44,955 nt of DNA from positions 1-44,955 of the forward strand of contig JADLHC010000127.1 of the NCBI GenBank assembly GCA_020849035.1. The letters run 5' to 3'. The number at the start of each line of letters is the position of its first letter. The first letter of the stretch is position 1. Below the pieces are notes generated by a model. It searched no databases, was not told the origin of the DNA, and saw only the letters and a program-made list of their open reading frames with translations. Shown one piece after another: positions 25,117 through 33,776 of this stretch. This DNA comes from Planctomycetia bacterium. GTDB lineage: Bacteria > Planctomycetota > MHYJ01 > WSZJ01. Made by a program: the position numbers and the translations under genes.

Positions 25117-26301
25117 TCAGCGGCGCGGCAGGAGGGGGCAGTCGGCGGGAAGGCGGGCGCGCTTCCGGGCAATGATGTCGCTCGAGGACTTGCGGACGTA
25201 GTGGACGATCGTCTCCACGCGGATCCGCACGCTTCCCGACGGCTTTGTCGAGTCCAGGTCCCCGAATTTGAACAGGAGGGTGTCGCCCCCCTCCACGATC
25301 TTCTGGACGGGGGTGTAGGTCGGCTGGTCCATGCCGCACTCGTAGCTGGAGAGGCGCAGGACGCAGGTGATCCAGGGCAGGCGGGCGGCCACCTTGGCGC
25401 CCCAGAGGATCTCGTTGGTGTTGGCGCTGTACGAGGACGGCCAGACGTCCGAGATGTCGAAGCAGTTCCGGATGACGCCGGACTTGAGATCGTCGTGGAA
25501 CACCCATTCCAGAAGGTCGGAGTCCAGCGGGAAGTACTGCATCCAGAGGATGGGAAAGCCGCTCGCCTGGACGTTCACCTCGATCTCGTGGCCGATCCCC
25601 GGGTCCATGTGATACGGCCGCGCCAGGACCAGCAGGCACGGCCTGTCCTCCCGGGCGCAGGACTCGAGGATCTCGCGGCTCTTCGACCGCATCCTCGCGT
25701 TGAACTCGTCGAGCGCGTCGAAGCCGGCGTCCACGGCCTTCGTCGCCTCCTCCAGGTCCAGGTCCAGCACGTCGCCCAGCCCCTTGACCATCTGGCGCGG
25801 CATGAGGGCGCGTTCCGCGAACGACACGAAGGGGCTCGCGTACCGGATGCCGTTCCCGGAAAAGACGTCGGCCTCCTTGAGGAACCCGGACTTGATGTTC
25901 TCCGGGCCCGCCGCGACGCGGGTGCAGGAGAACGAGCCCTGGACGTGCCCGTGAAGGAAGGAGGGAAGGGTGTAGATGATGGGGCTCAGGATGACGTCGA
26001 GCTTCCGGCGCTGGCCGAAGACGAGTTCCCCGTAGTGGCCGCTCATGCATTTCACCGGATAGCAGCAGTCGACGGCGCCGCGGCCCTTTCCGAACTCGCG
26101 CCCCTGGTCTTCGGACGTGTCGGAGCTGTAGACGATGTTCTCGGGGCGGACTCCCAGCGCCTCGAGGAACGCGGTCCAGAACCGGTGCGTGCTCCAGACG
26201 TTGAGGACCCTGGGGATCCCGACGCGGAGCTTCGAACGGTCCTTAGCGGGCCGCGGCGTGGACGGTGCGGAAGGCCTCCTTCCGAACCAGGTCCGCAACA
26301 T
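25117..26301 (-). CDS. DUF2229-like acyl-CoA dehydratase activase-associated protein
   Basis: A 394-aa protein resembling the DUF2229 region that follows the two ATPase modules in very large clostridial activase proteins. It has Cys-bearing motifs DCCYPVKCMSGHYGEL (~79-94), CSYECGM-like segments near 320, and ARPYHMDPGIGHEI (~225-238). These may bind an iron-sulfur cluster. The ATG at 26301 lies inside the activase gene (59-base overlap); no alternative start fits nearer the conserved KLRVGIPRVLN beginning, so the overlap is accepted. Third gene of the operon. Cytoplasmic. Confidence 0.85.
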   Translation of the reverse strand: MLRTWFGRRPSAPSTPRPAKDRSKLRVGIPRVLNVWSTHRFWTAFLEALGVRPENIVYSSDTSEDQGREFGKGRGAVDCCYPVKCMSGHYGELVFGQRRKLDVILSPIIYTLPSFLHGHVQGSFSCTRVAAGPENIKSGFLKEADVFSGNGIRYASPFVSFAERALMPRQMVKGLGDVLDLDLEEATKAVDAGFDALDEFNARMRSKSREILESCAREDRPCLLVLARPYHMDPGIGHEIEVNVQASGFPILWMQYFPLDSDLLEWVFHDDLKSGVIRNCFDISDVWPSSYSANTNEILWGAKVAARLPWITCVLRLSSYECGMDQPTYTPVQKIVEGGDTLLFKFGDLDSTKPSGSVRIRVETIVHYVRKSSSDIIARKRARLPADCPLLPRR

Positions 26302-28399
26302 TGGGATATGCAGCCTTCGTCGTCTCCATCTCCGCCTTGACGAGTTTCATCTCGTCGACGTCCTCGACGAGGCCCTTGGGGCACGAGTTGTTCACGATGA
26401 CCCGCTGCCAGCCGGGCTGCAGCGGGACCTTGCTCCACGACCGGCCCTCGGCGCCCGGGAACTCGACGTCGATGAACGAGCGCTGGCAATCCACCGGGCA
26501 CCACTTGCAGACGGTCTTCGGGGACGTCGTCGTCCTGTACGTGAGCGATTCGATCGTCTCGTAGCCGCGGAACCGGCTCCTGCCGCCGGCTTTCCACCAC
26601 TCGAGCGCGACGAGCCCGGCGCCGATGGCCCCGGCTTCGCCGGACCAGGGGTGCACGACGACTTCCGAGTGGGGCATCTTCGAGCGGATGAAGTCGACCT
26701 GCGCCTTCACCACCGCCAGGTTCCGGTGCGTCCCGCCCTGGAGGATGAACTTCCTCCCGATGGTGTGGAGGTTGTTGAGCCCGCCGGCGTAGATCCAGAC
26801 GTTCAGCGGCAGGATGCCGCACAGCCCCGCCAGGATCTCGTCCGCCTGCCAGCCCTTCCGCTGCTGGTTCACGATGTCGCTCTGCAGGAACACGCCGCAT
26901 CCCATGGAAAGCTGCGGCATCGCCTGCGCGGAGAACGCCCGGTCGGCCATCTCGCCGAGCGGGATCGCGAACCGCTCCGCGACGCCCTGCAGGAACGCGC
27001 CGTTGCCCGAGGAGCACTGCGAATTCAGGCGGAAGTCCACGACCGTCCCCTGCGCCAGGATCATGATCTTCACGTCCACGCCGCCCACGTCGCAGATACA
27101 GTCGGCGTCCGGGAAGAAATGCAGGCCCGCGGAGGCGTGGGCAATCGTCTCGACGACGGCGCAGTCGGCGCCGAGGATGTCCTTGAGGAGGTCCTTCCCG
27201 TAGCCCGTCAGGCCGAGGCCGACGATCTTCGCGTCGCCGATCCCCTCCCGCACCTGCCGGAAGAGGGCCTTTGCGTCCTCGATCGGGTTGCCTCGACTGA
27301 GTGAGTAGCAAGAATGCACGAACTCCCGGTCGGGCGTGATGCAGACCGCCTTCGCCGTGGTCGAGCCGAAATCGCACCCGATCACGACGGTGTCCCCACG
27401 GAGAGGAACGCACTGCGGCGGCGGCTTCACGAACTCCGCCCGGAAGCGCTCCAGCTCCTCCTGCTCCTCCCAGAGGGCGGCGCGCCCGGCCTTCTTCTTC
27501 TCTTCGTGCTGGCCGACCTCGATCCACCACCGGAGCTTCTCGACCCCCGCGTACACGCCCGTGCCGGCCTGCTCGGCGCCGCCCAGCTCGACGCATCCGA
27601 GGGCCGCGTAGTACACCGCGTCCCCGGGAACGACGATCAGGTCCTCGGGAGACTTTCCCGCGGGCAGCTCGACGCCGCGCTCCTTCCAGAGCCGCCCCAG
27701 GTGGACGGCCCAGGCCTCGCGCAGGCCCCGGAAGAAGAGGTTCGGGCCGCCGAGGAGGAGGACCTGCGGCATCGGCGTGTTGCCCTTCGTCAGCGTCGAG
27801 AGATTCTGGTAGACAACGGCTTCGAAGAGCGACGCGATGATCTCCTCGTTCGGGATGCCCGCCTTGACGAGCGAGTTCGCGTCGGCCTCGGCGAAGATCC
27901 CGCACTTGCTGGAGAGCTTGTGGAGGGTGCGGCCGCCGTAGCCCATCTCCGCCAGGGCCTCGGTCCGGACCCCCAGCTTCCGGGCAGTCTTCTCCACGAA
28001 CGTCCCCGTACCTCCCGAACAGGCGCTCTGCATGAGCACCTGCTTGTTGCGCGCCTCTCCCTCGACGGTGAAGAAGATCGTCTTCATGTCTTCGCCGCCG
28101 ATCTCGCTCACGAAACGGACGTCGGGGTGCAGCTTCTCGACGGCGGCAGCGACGGCGACGACCTCCTGGTACGCCTTGGCGCCGGCGTGAGGCGCCAGCA
28201 GGCCTGCGCCGGAGCCGGTGAAGAAGACGCGGTCCCGCCCGGGGGAAAGGCCGTGGTCCCTTTCCAGGTTCACCAGGAACTCGAGCACCTTCTCGGCCTG
28301 TTTCGTGTTGTGCCGTTCGTACGCCTTCGCCACGACGCGGTCGCCGTCCACGAGGGCGTACTTGCAGGTGGTGCTCCCGACGTCGACGCCGAGGATCAC
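26243..28399 (-). CDS. Acyl-CoA dehydratase activase, two BadF/BadG/HgdC-type ATPase modules
   Basis: A 718-aa protein with two ASKHA ATPase modules. Module 1 (1-~280) has GVDVGSTTCK (4-13) and the cluster-ligand motifs ACSGGTGTF (C127) and SSKCGIFAEAD (C166), matching the two Cys that hold the bridging 4Fe-4S cluster in HgdC. Module 2 (~338-600) has GCDFGSTTAK (341-350), C462 and C501. The tail has C631, C634, C638 and C673, perhaps a second cluster. Activases use ATP to inject a low-potential electron into a 2-hydroxyacyl-CoA dehydratase or benzoyl-CoA reductase. Start GTG 28399 overlaps the preceding stop (GTGA). Confidence 0.93.
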   Translation of the reverse strand: MILGVDVGSTTCKYALVDGDRVVAKAYERHNTKQAEKVLEFLVNLERDHGLSPGRDRVFFTGSGAGLLAPHAGAKAYQEVVAVAAAVEKLHPDVRFVSEIGGEDMKTIFFTVEGEARNKQVLMQSACSGGTGTFVEKTARKLGVRTEALAEMGYGGRTLHKLSSKCGIFAEADANSLVKAGIPNEEIIASLFEAVVYQNLSTLTKGNTPMPQVLLLGGPNLFFRGLREAWAVHLGRLWKERGVELPAGKSPEDLIVVPGDAVYYAALGCVELGGAEQAGTGVYAGVEKLRWWIEVGQHEEKKKAGRAALWEEQEELERFRAEFVKPPPQCVPLRGDTVVIGCDFGSTTAKAVCITPDREFVHSCYSLSRGNPIEDAKALFRQVREGIGDAKIVGLGLTGYGKDLLKDILGADCAVVETIAHASAGLHFFPDADCICDVGGVDVKIMILAQGTVVDFRLNSQCSSGNGAFLQGVAERFAIPLGEMADRAFSAQAMPQLSMGCGVFLQSDIVNQQRKGWQADEILAGLCGILPLNVWIYAGGLNNLHTIGRKFILQGGTHRNLAVVKAQVDFIRSKMPHSEVVVHPWSGEAGAIGAGLVALEWWKAGGRSRFRGYETIESLTYRTTTSPKTVCKWCPVDCQRSFIDVEFPGAEGRSWSKVPLQPGWQRVIVNNSCPKGLVEDVDEMKLVKAEMETTKAAYPNVADLVRKEAFRTVHAAAR

Positions 28400-29910
28400 C
28401 GCGACCTCCGGGCCAGCTCGATCAGGTGGTTGGCCGCCGTGCCGGCCGCGCCGTGGTGCGGGAACGGCGCCATCGCGCTCCGCAGCCCCGGCCGCTTCGA
28501 CTCCAGCTCCCGCGCCTTCTCGAGCGTGAGCCCTGTCCTCGCCGCCGCCTCGTCGAACTCCCTCTGCGCCCGCTTCTTCGCCTCCGTCAACACCATCTGG
28601 CAGCGGGACAGCGCGTGCACCTCCGCGTCGCCCTTGATCTCGATCGGGGAGTACAGGAGGTCCGGGTGCTGCCCCATCACGTTCGCCATCGCGCCGACCG
28701 ACATGGTGTTCGGCATGCACGAGTACGGAGACAGCTCGCAGATCATGTGCGCGTGCTTGTTCCGGTGCGCGTAGAGCGCCTTGCCGACCAGCATGTACCC
28801 CTCTCCGCCGTTCAGGCGGAAGTGATAGTAGGGCTGCGCCAGCTCCTGCAGGACCTTCTGGTCCGGCAGTTCGGCCGGGATTCCGGAGAGCGCTCCGCGC
28901 AGGCGGTTGTAGCTCCACGTGTAGGCCTTCTGGAGGAGCTTCACGATCCGCACCTTCTTCCTCGCCTTCGGGTCGGTTTCCGCCTTCTCCTCGAGCTCCG
29001 CGAGGGCCAGCCCGATCAGGTAGTCCAGCCAGACCGCGATCGGCGGCGGCACGACCTCCGCCCCCTCGCGCTCCAGCCAGCGCTTGATGTCGTAGTTCCC
29101 GTCTCCCTCGTGCGTCTGCAGCCAGAATTCGCCGGTGATCTTGACGCGCGGCTTCACGCGCAGCCGGTCCACCTCCACCTTCTCGAAGATCCTCCGCACG
29201 TCCTTCAGCGCGTTCGTGTAGTAGCGGGAGAAGAGAGTCCAGGCCAGGGCGCCCCACTTCCTGCCCCGGTTCGGCCTGCTGCGGAAGGCCTGGTACATCC
29301 GCTCGACCGCCTCCTTCACCGCCGCATCCGTCGCGCCCGGCACCACCTCGTAGGGGCGCGTCCGGTACTCGAGGTCCGTTATGAGGTCGCCGCAGAGGAT
29401 CCCCCACACCAGGCCCAGCGAGAACGCCATGTTCATCTCGAGCCCGCCGCCCGCCGCGGCGCCCTGGTCGAGTTCCGTCTGGTCGAGCAGGAACAGCCGG
29501 AATTCCTTCAGGCCGATCCCGTCCAGCGCCATCGTGTAGGACTCGTGGTACTGCCCGAACCGGCAGGGCCCGCAGGAGCCGGCGGTCATGTAGACGTAGT
29601 TCCTGTTCACAGCCTCGGGCCCGATCTCCTTCGCCTTGTCCCGGAGGAAGCGGGCGAGGCTCCCGGTCGTGAACGTGGTGGGGCAGCAGGCGCCGACGTC
29701 GGTCAGCTCCTTGCCGACGTCGAGGTCGACGCGCTCGATGTTCGGCAGGGGAAGCGCCTTGTAGCCCTGGTTCTCGAGGGCTGCCTGGACGAGGCGCTCG
29801 TGCTTCCAGGTGAGGCCGCCGAAGAGGATCGTGACGTCCTTGCGTTCGGCGGCGGTGAAGGGGCGGGGCCGGTAGGCGCGGTAGTGTCGCGGCGGCGAGA
29901 CGGTGGCCAT
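28396..29910 (-). CDS. 2-hydroxyacyl-CoA dehydratase (HgdB)-like component
   Basis: A 504-aa protein resembling the HgdB-like C-terminal part of giant activase proteins. Cysteine motifs include DVGACCPTTF (~70-80), TAGSCGPCRFGQYHESY (~110-126) and ELSPYSCMPNTMS (near 405-417), probable 4Fe-4S ligands. It is likely the substrate-side or electron-accepting partner of the activase. The substrate is unknown. ATG 29910 has GGGAG six bases upstream; the longer frame to 29979 runs through the operator and is rejected. First gene of the operon, coupled to the activase gene by GTGA. Confidence 0.85.
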   Translation of the reverse strand: MATVSPPRHYRAYRPRPFTAAERKDVTILFGGLTWKHERLVQAALENQGYKALPLPNIERVDLDVGKELTDVGACCPTTFTTGSLARFLRDKAKEIGPEAVNRNYVYMTAGSCGPCRFGQYHESYTMALDGIGLKEFRLFLLDQTELDQGAAAGGGLEMNMAFSLGLVWGILCGDLITDLEYRTRPYEVVPGATDAAVKEAVERMYQAFRSRPNRGRKWGALAWTLFSRYYTNALKDVRRIFEKVEVDRLRVKPRVKITGEFWLQTHEGDGNYDIKRWLEREGAEVVPPPIAVWLDYLIGLALAELEEKAETDPKARKKVRIVKLLQKAYTWSYNRLRGALSGIPAELPDQKVLQELAQPYYHFRLNGGEGYMLVGKALYAHRNKHAHMICELSPYSCMPNTMSVGAMANVMGQHPDLLYSPIEIKGDAEVHALSRCQMVLTEAKKRAQREFDEAAARTGLTLEKARELESKRPGLRSAMAPFPHHGAAGTAANHLIELARRSR

Positions 29911-29939
29911 GCGGGACTCCCTTCGGGGATGATGAAGGG

Positions 29940-29965
29940 GACTAGACTGACATGTCAGTCTAGTC
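29940..29965. promoter_or_regulatory. Perfect 26-bp palindromic operator before the dehydratase operon
   Basis: The right half is reproduced exactly as the reverse complement of the left; the core is CTGACATGTCAG (29947-29958), flanked by GACTAGA and TCTAGTC. It lies 29 bases upstream of the first start codon of the operon. A TTGACC element (29972-29967, minus strand) just upstream resembles a -35, so a bound protein would cover the promoter. The TetR gene 63 bases away is the probable regulator. Confidence 0.85.
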
Positions 29966-30028
29966 GGGTCAACGGTCATTTCCTGACGCGGGGGAGGGGC
30001 CGGAAGCCGCCCGCGGAGGCCGGGCGCG

Positions 30029-30640
30029 CTACGGCAGCCTGCGGCCCGCGAGGACGCCCGTCAGGCCGAACCGGACGACTTCCTCGGCAACCTTGAGCGT
30101 CGACAGGCCCTTCCGCCGTTCCTGGACGATCGTCTCGACCACTCCGCGCACGCAGCCCAGCACGCACGCCGACACGACGTCCGGGTCGCACCCCCGCACG
30201 ATCCCGAGCGCACGCCCGCTCCGCAGGGACTGCTTGATCATGTCCCGCACGTGGACGAGGAACGTCCGGAATACCGCGCGCGACTCGTCGTCGAGCGCCC
30301 CCGCCTCGTGGAAGAGGATCCGCGACAGCTCCGGCTCGTTCACGAACGTGTCCAGCACGCGCGCCACGTTGTCCCTCACCTGCACCAGCGGATCCGGCCG
30401 GCCCGGCCCGAGGACCACGGGCCGGACCACGGCACCCAGCTCCTTGATGAGCTCGTCGAGCAGCGTCGCGAACACTTCGCGCTTGCCCGGGAAGTAGAGG
30501 TAAAACGTCCCGCGGGCTATCCCCGCCCGGCGGATGATGTCGTCGACGGAGGCGTGGTGGTAGCCCCGGCGCGCGAAGACCGGCTTCGCGGCGGCGAGGA
30601 TGGCGTTGCGGCGCTCGAGTGGTTTCATGTCGTCGACCAT
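30029..30640 (-). CDS. TetR/AcrR-family transcriptional regulator
   Basis: A 203-aa regulator with a clear N-terminal HTH (residues ~12-58): AILAAAKPVFARRGYHHASV, then IARGTFYLYFPGKREVF containing the recognition helix. The C-terminal helices form the ligand/dimer domain. Start chosen at ATG 30640 (MVDDMKPLERR); ATG 30628 is an alternative and the frame is open to 30697. It lies upstream of the dehydratase/activase operon in the same direction, with the 26-bp palindrome between them. It probably represses that operon in response to a CoA ester or related metabolite; that part is inference. Confidence 0.92.
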   Translation of the reverse strand: MVDDMKPLERRNAILAAAKPVFARRGYHHASVDDIIRRAGIARGTFYLYFPGKREVFATLLDELIKELGAVVRPVVLGPGRPDPLVQVRDNVARVLDTFVNEPELSRILFHEAGALDDESRAVFRTFLVHVRDMIKQSLRSGRALGIVRGCDPDVVSACVLGCVRGVVETIVQERRKGLSTLKVAEEVVRFGLTGVLAGRRLP

Positions 30641-30680
30641 CTCACGCGGCCCGGCCCCCGCGTCAAGGAATCCGTGGCGA

Positions 30681-30722
30681 CGGCGGCGAGCGGGCACGAA
30701 GGACGCGTGCCGCCCGCCGCCG
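30681..30722. other. Interrupted inverted repeat in divergent intergenic region
   Basis: CGGCGGC (30681-30687) pairs with GCCGCCG (30716-30722) and GGCACG (30693-30698) with CGTGCC (30706-30711), with an asymmetric bulge. It lies between the TetR gene (minus) and the small membrane protein gene (plus). Role unknown. Confidence 0.35.
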
Positions 30723-30763
30723 GTCGCGCGTAAACTCAGGGGACCTTCTTCAGGAGGCGCACC

Positions 30764-31018
30764 GTGGGCCTTCTCTCGTGGATGATCTTCGGCGCGCTCG
30801 CCGGCTGGGTCGCCAGCGGCCTGGTGGGCGACCGCGAGCCTCGCGGCTGCTTCTACAACATGGTCGTCGGGATCGTCGGAGCGATCCTCGGCGGGTTGAT
30901 CCTCGAGCTGATCGGCGGCCGCGAGGTAAGGTTCACGTGGAGCCTCCGGAGCTTTGTCGTCGCCGTGGTGGGCTCGCTGATCCTGCTGGCGCTGGCGGGC
31001 TCGCGGAGGCGGAAGTAG
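30764..31018 (+). CDS. GlsB/YeaQ/YmgE-family small membrane protein
   Basis: An 84-aa protein with three hydrophobic helices (about 3-22, 31-50 and 62-79) and the glycine-rich GALAGWVASGLVG pattern of the transglycosylase-associated (GlsB/YeaQ) family. Members are inner-membrane proteins linked to stress; the biochemical role is unknown and the transglycosylase name is historical. GTG 30764 has AGGAGG at good spacing. It ends 3 bases from the convergent lipoprotein gene. Confidence 0.9.
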   Translation: MGLLSWMIFGALAGWVASGLVGDREPRGCFYNMVVGIVGAILGGLILELIGGREVRFTWSLRSFVVAVVGSLILLALAGSRRRK

Positions 31019-31021
31019 CGA

Positions 31022-33676
31022 TCAGCGGGGCGGATAGACCCTGTCGAGCCTCTCCCTGAGCGCCTGCTGCGCCGTCCCGGAGAGGCCGTCGGCGATGCGC
31101 GCCCAGTTGCGGCGGATGCCGGAGCGGCGCAGGGAAGCGTCGGTGCCGAGCGGGGTGTCGCCGAAGACGGTCCCGGGGCGGGCGGCCTCGGTGACCGTGA
31201 CGTCTCCCGCGGGCGAGACGTGAATGATGCGCACGGTCCCGTCCGGAGAATTGAGGCTCCAGCGGCCGGCGCGGAAGTCGATCCCGAGCGGGATGGAGAT
31301 GGAGCGCAGGCGCGGTTCGTCGTTGTCGCGGAGGCGGGCGTCCACGTTGAAGCGGCCCGCCGTGACGATCTCGGTCCCCTCGTAGGGGCAGTGATCCGGA
31401 TTGGCGGGGCACGCGGTGCAGGCGCCGGGCGGGTGGGCGGCGCCGCGCGGCGGGGCGCCTGCTCGCCGGGGCGGGCAGTTGCAGCGGCTGGCGACGAGGT
31501 GGTTCTTCAGGGAGATGAAATCGGCGCCGGCAACGTCGATGTTCTCCGCGCCCCAGCAGGACCAGAACACGAGGCGGCGGACCGGAGTCCGGACCATCCG
31601 CTTGAAGTCCTCGACCACGGCGTGGAACGCGCCGCTGCTGCCGTGGTAGATGAACATCACCTCGTGCCACTTGTGGCAGTTCCCGAAGTGCGCGGAGAGG
31701 TCCTTTCCGCCGCGCGGGCGCGTGGTGCGGTACCCGGTCAGGCGGCGCCACTCCCTCCCCGTGTGGTTGAGGACGGTGGCGGGCGAGCCGCCGGCGTCGA
31801 GGTCGTCGTAGATGACGACATGAAAATGCGGATCGGGGTTGGCGGCGGCCATCGCGGCGGCGTACCGGCGCGCCGCGCAGATCGCCGTGTCGAGAGTGCG
31901 GAACCCTTCGCTGCTGTTCTCGTCGTAAAGCGGGTGCGCCCCGATCAGCGCCTCGTGCCGCGCGCGCTTCGCCTCGTCCGGCCGACCGGCCCGCGCGGGC
32001 GGGATGTCGAACTCGTCCCGCGCCACGCCGTCCAGCTCGCGCTTCACGTCGTCCATGCTCCCCCCGGCCGCCAGGCGGTTCCACAGCCCGCCCGAGACGA
32101 CCACGAGCCGGCACGGCCGGCAGGCGCACGGGTCGGGCGGCGGCGCGGCGGCCCGCCCGTTGTCGATCTCGAACCACGTGCGCGAAACCTCCTCTTCGTC
32201 CCACGGCACCGCCAGGAACGTCGTGTCGTCGGCCCGCCCTTCCCCGTCGCACGCGACCGCGACGAAGCCGGGGTCGCGGTCCTTCTGGGCGACGGGGACG
32301 AAGCGTGTTCCGCCTGACGCGGCGCAGGGGATGACGAGCTCGACGAGGCCGCCGCCGACGGGGCGGGAGACGCAGCCGGGGACTTCGGAGGAGCAGGCGC
32401 GCTCGGCGTCGCTGAGGATCCCGGCTTCGGGCGCGGACGCGGCGTCGCCGGGGCACTCGGGGCCGTCGGAGGCGAGCAGCCGGTCTTCGCAGGCGGGGTC
32501 GGTGGTGAGGTCCTCGCTCTCGTAGAAGAACTGGTGCATGCCGCCGCGCGACGCGCGGAGAGTGCCAAGCTGGGCCGTGCCGGACCCCGCGGGGAGGGTA
32601 CCGCTGCAGGAGGTCCCCGCCGGGGTGCCGGCCGCCGGCGTGAACGTCATGTCGTCGTCCGTGCGGATCGTCCACCGCTGTGCGCGCCGGCCCGAGTACT
32701 CGCAGACGACGGGCGCGCCGGACGAGAGCGACCCCGCGGTCGGGTTCGCCATCGAGCGGCAGGGGGGCTCGAGCGGAAGGGTCTCGGTCTCGGCGGCGCC
32801 GTCCTCGGCGAAGGAAGCGAGGGTTGCGGAGTCGCCGAGCGCGGCGGCGTCGAGCCCGCCGGCGCCCGCCTCGCAGGCGCCGAGGAAGGACGCGTTCCGC
32901 AGGAGGGGTTTCCACGGCACGGCGACCTCGCGTCCGTCGGCCTGCCGGAAGATCACGAAGTCGCGCCGGTCCTCCGAAGGCGCGCCGAGCTTCGAGTCGG
33001 CGTAAAGTAGGCTCCGCCCGATCACGGGCTTGCCGTTCGTGTGCAGGAACGAGAGGCCCTTCCCCGCCGCCTTTGCGTCGCGGCGGACGTGGATCTCCAG
33101 CGCGGCGACGACGCGGCCTTTCGAGTCGCGCCAGACGGCGAGCTTCGGGGCGGAGGGGTGTTTCGCGCTTTCGTACTGGCGCAGGGTGAGGTCGGGGTAG
33201 GAGAAGAAGACGAGGCGGGCGGACTGCTCTGGTGTCACGGAGAGGCGGCCGGGGAGGGCGCGGCCCTCGCCCGGGGCGGGCGCCGGGCGGTCCGCGGCGA
33301 CGTCGAGGCCGAGGGTCGTGGCGAAGGGATAGGGCGCCGGGAGGAGGAGGCGGGTTTCGCCCCCGGCCGGCGCGCGGACGGCGAGCCAGCCGTCGCCGCC
33401 GGTGCGGAATTCGCGGCGGAGGGTGGCGTCCGCGAACCATCGCGCGCGCACGAACCCGGCGGACTCCGCGCCGGGAGCGCGCAGGACGACCTCCCACGCC
33501 CCCTGTTCCGCGTTCCACGCGGCCGAGGCGACGGTCAGCGCGCCGCCGAGCGCCGACGCGCCGGGCTGAAGCGGCCAGAGCGACTCGACGCCGGGGGCCG
33601 GACGCTCGGGCCCACGCGACGGCGACGAGCACGAGACGAGCGCGACGGCAACCAGCGCGGCGGCGAGGCGTTTCAT
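31022..33676 (-). CDS. Large secreted lipoprotein with possible caspase-like domain
   Basis: An 884-aa protein. The signal peptide ends in lipobox LVSC (Cys16). Residues ~30-500 are beta-rich and contain many Cys. A region from ~520 to ~730 has VVIYDDLDAGG (620-630), then MFIYHGSSG (674-682) and RLVFWSCWGAEN (701-712). A His-Gly after a hydrophobic strand and a Cys after another strand are the arrangement of caspase/CHAT-type proteases, so H678 and C707 could be a dyad. A Cys-rich linker (732-763) and a C-terminal beta domain follow. ATG 33676 has GGAGG upstream. It is divergent from a true caspase-like gene with only 100 bases between. Family not recognised. Confidence 0.75.
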   Translation of the reverse strand: MKRLAAALVAVALVSCSSPSRGPERPAPGVESLWPLQPGASALGGALTVASAAWNAEQGAWEVVLRAPGAESAGFVRARWFADATLRREFRTGGDGWLAVRAPAGGETRLLLPAPYPFATTLGLDVAADRPAPAPGEGRALPGRLSVTPEQSARLVFFSYPDLTLRQYESAKHPSAPKLAVWRDSKGRVVAALEIHVRRDAKAAGKGLSFLHTNGKPVIGRSLLYADSKLGAPSEDRRDFVIFRQADGREVAVPWKPLLRNASFLGACEAGAGGLDAAALGDSATLASFAEDGAAETETLPLEPPCRSMANPTAGSLSSGAPVVCEYSGRRAQRWTIRTDDDMTFTPAAGTPAGTSCSGTLPAGSGTAQLGTLRASRGGMHQFFYESEDLTTDPACEDRLLASDGPECPGDAASAPEAGILSDAERACSSEVPGCVSRPVGGGLVELVIPCAASGGTRFVPVAQKDRDPGFVAVACDGEGRADDTTFLAVPWDEEEVSRTWFEIDNGRAAAPPPDPCACRPCRLVVVSGGLWNRLAAGGSMDDVKRELDGVARDEFDIPPARAGRPDEAKRARHEALIGAHPLYDENSSEGFRTLDTAICAARRYAAAMAAANPDPHFHVVIYDDLDAGGSPATVLNHTGREWRRLTGYRTTRPRGGKDLSAHFGNCHKWHEVMFIYHGSSGAFHAVVEDFKRMVRTPVRRLVFWSCWGAENIDVAGADFISLKNHLVASRCNCPPRRAGAPPRGAAHPPGACTACPANPDHCPYEGTEIVTAGRFNVDARLRDNDEPRLRSISIPLGIDFRAGRWSLNSPDGTVRIIHVSPAGDVTVTEAARPGTVFGDTPLGTDASLRRSGIRRNWARIADGLSGTAQQALRERLDRVYPPR

Positions 33677-33776
33677 GGCGGGTCCCCTCCTGGAGTGCGC
33701 CCAGTAGATCGGCGCCGCGCGCGGCAGTCCACCGCTATTCCGCTATCATCCCCCCTCACCTTCCCGGGAGCCACCG

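Noticed and set aside
29911-29979. Longer N-terminus for the HgdB-like protein
   Set aside because: It would run through the 26-bp palindrome and lacks a ribosome site; ATG 29910 has a good one.
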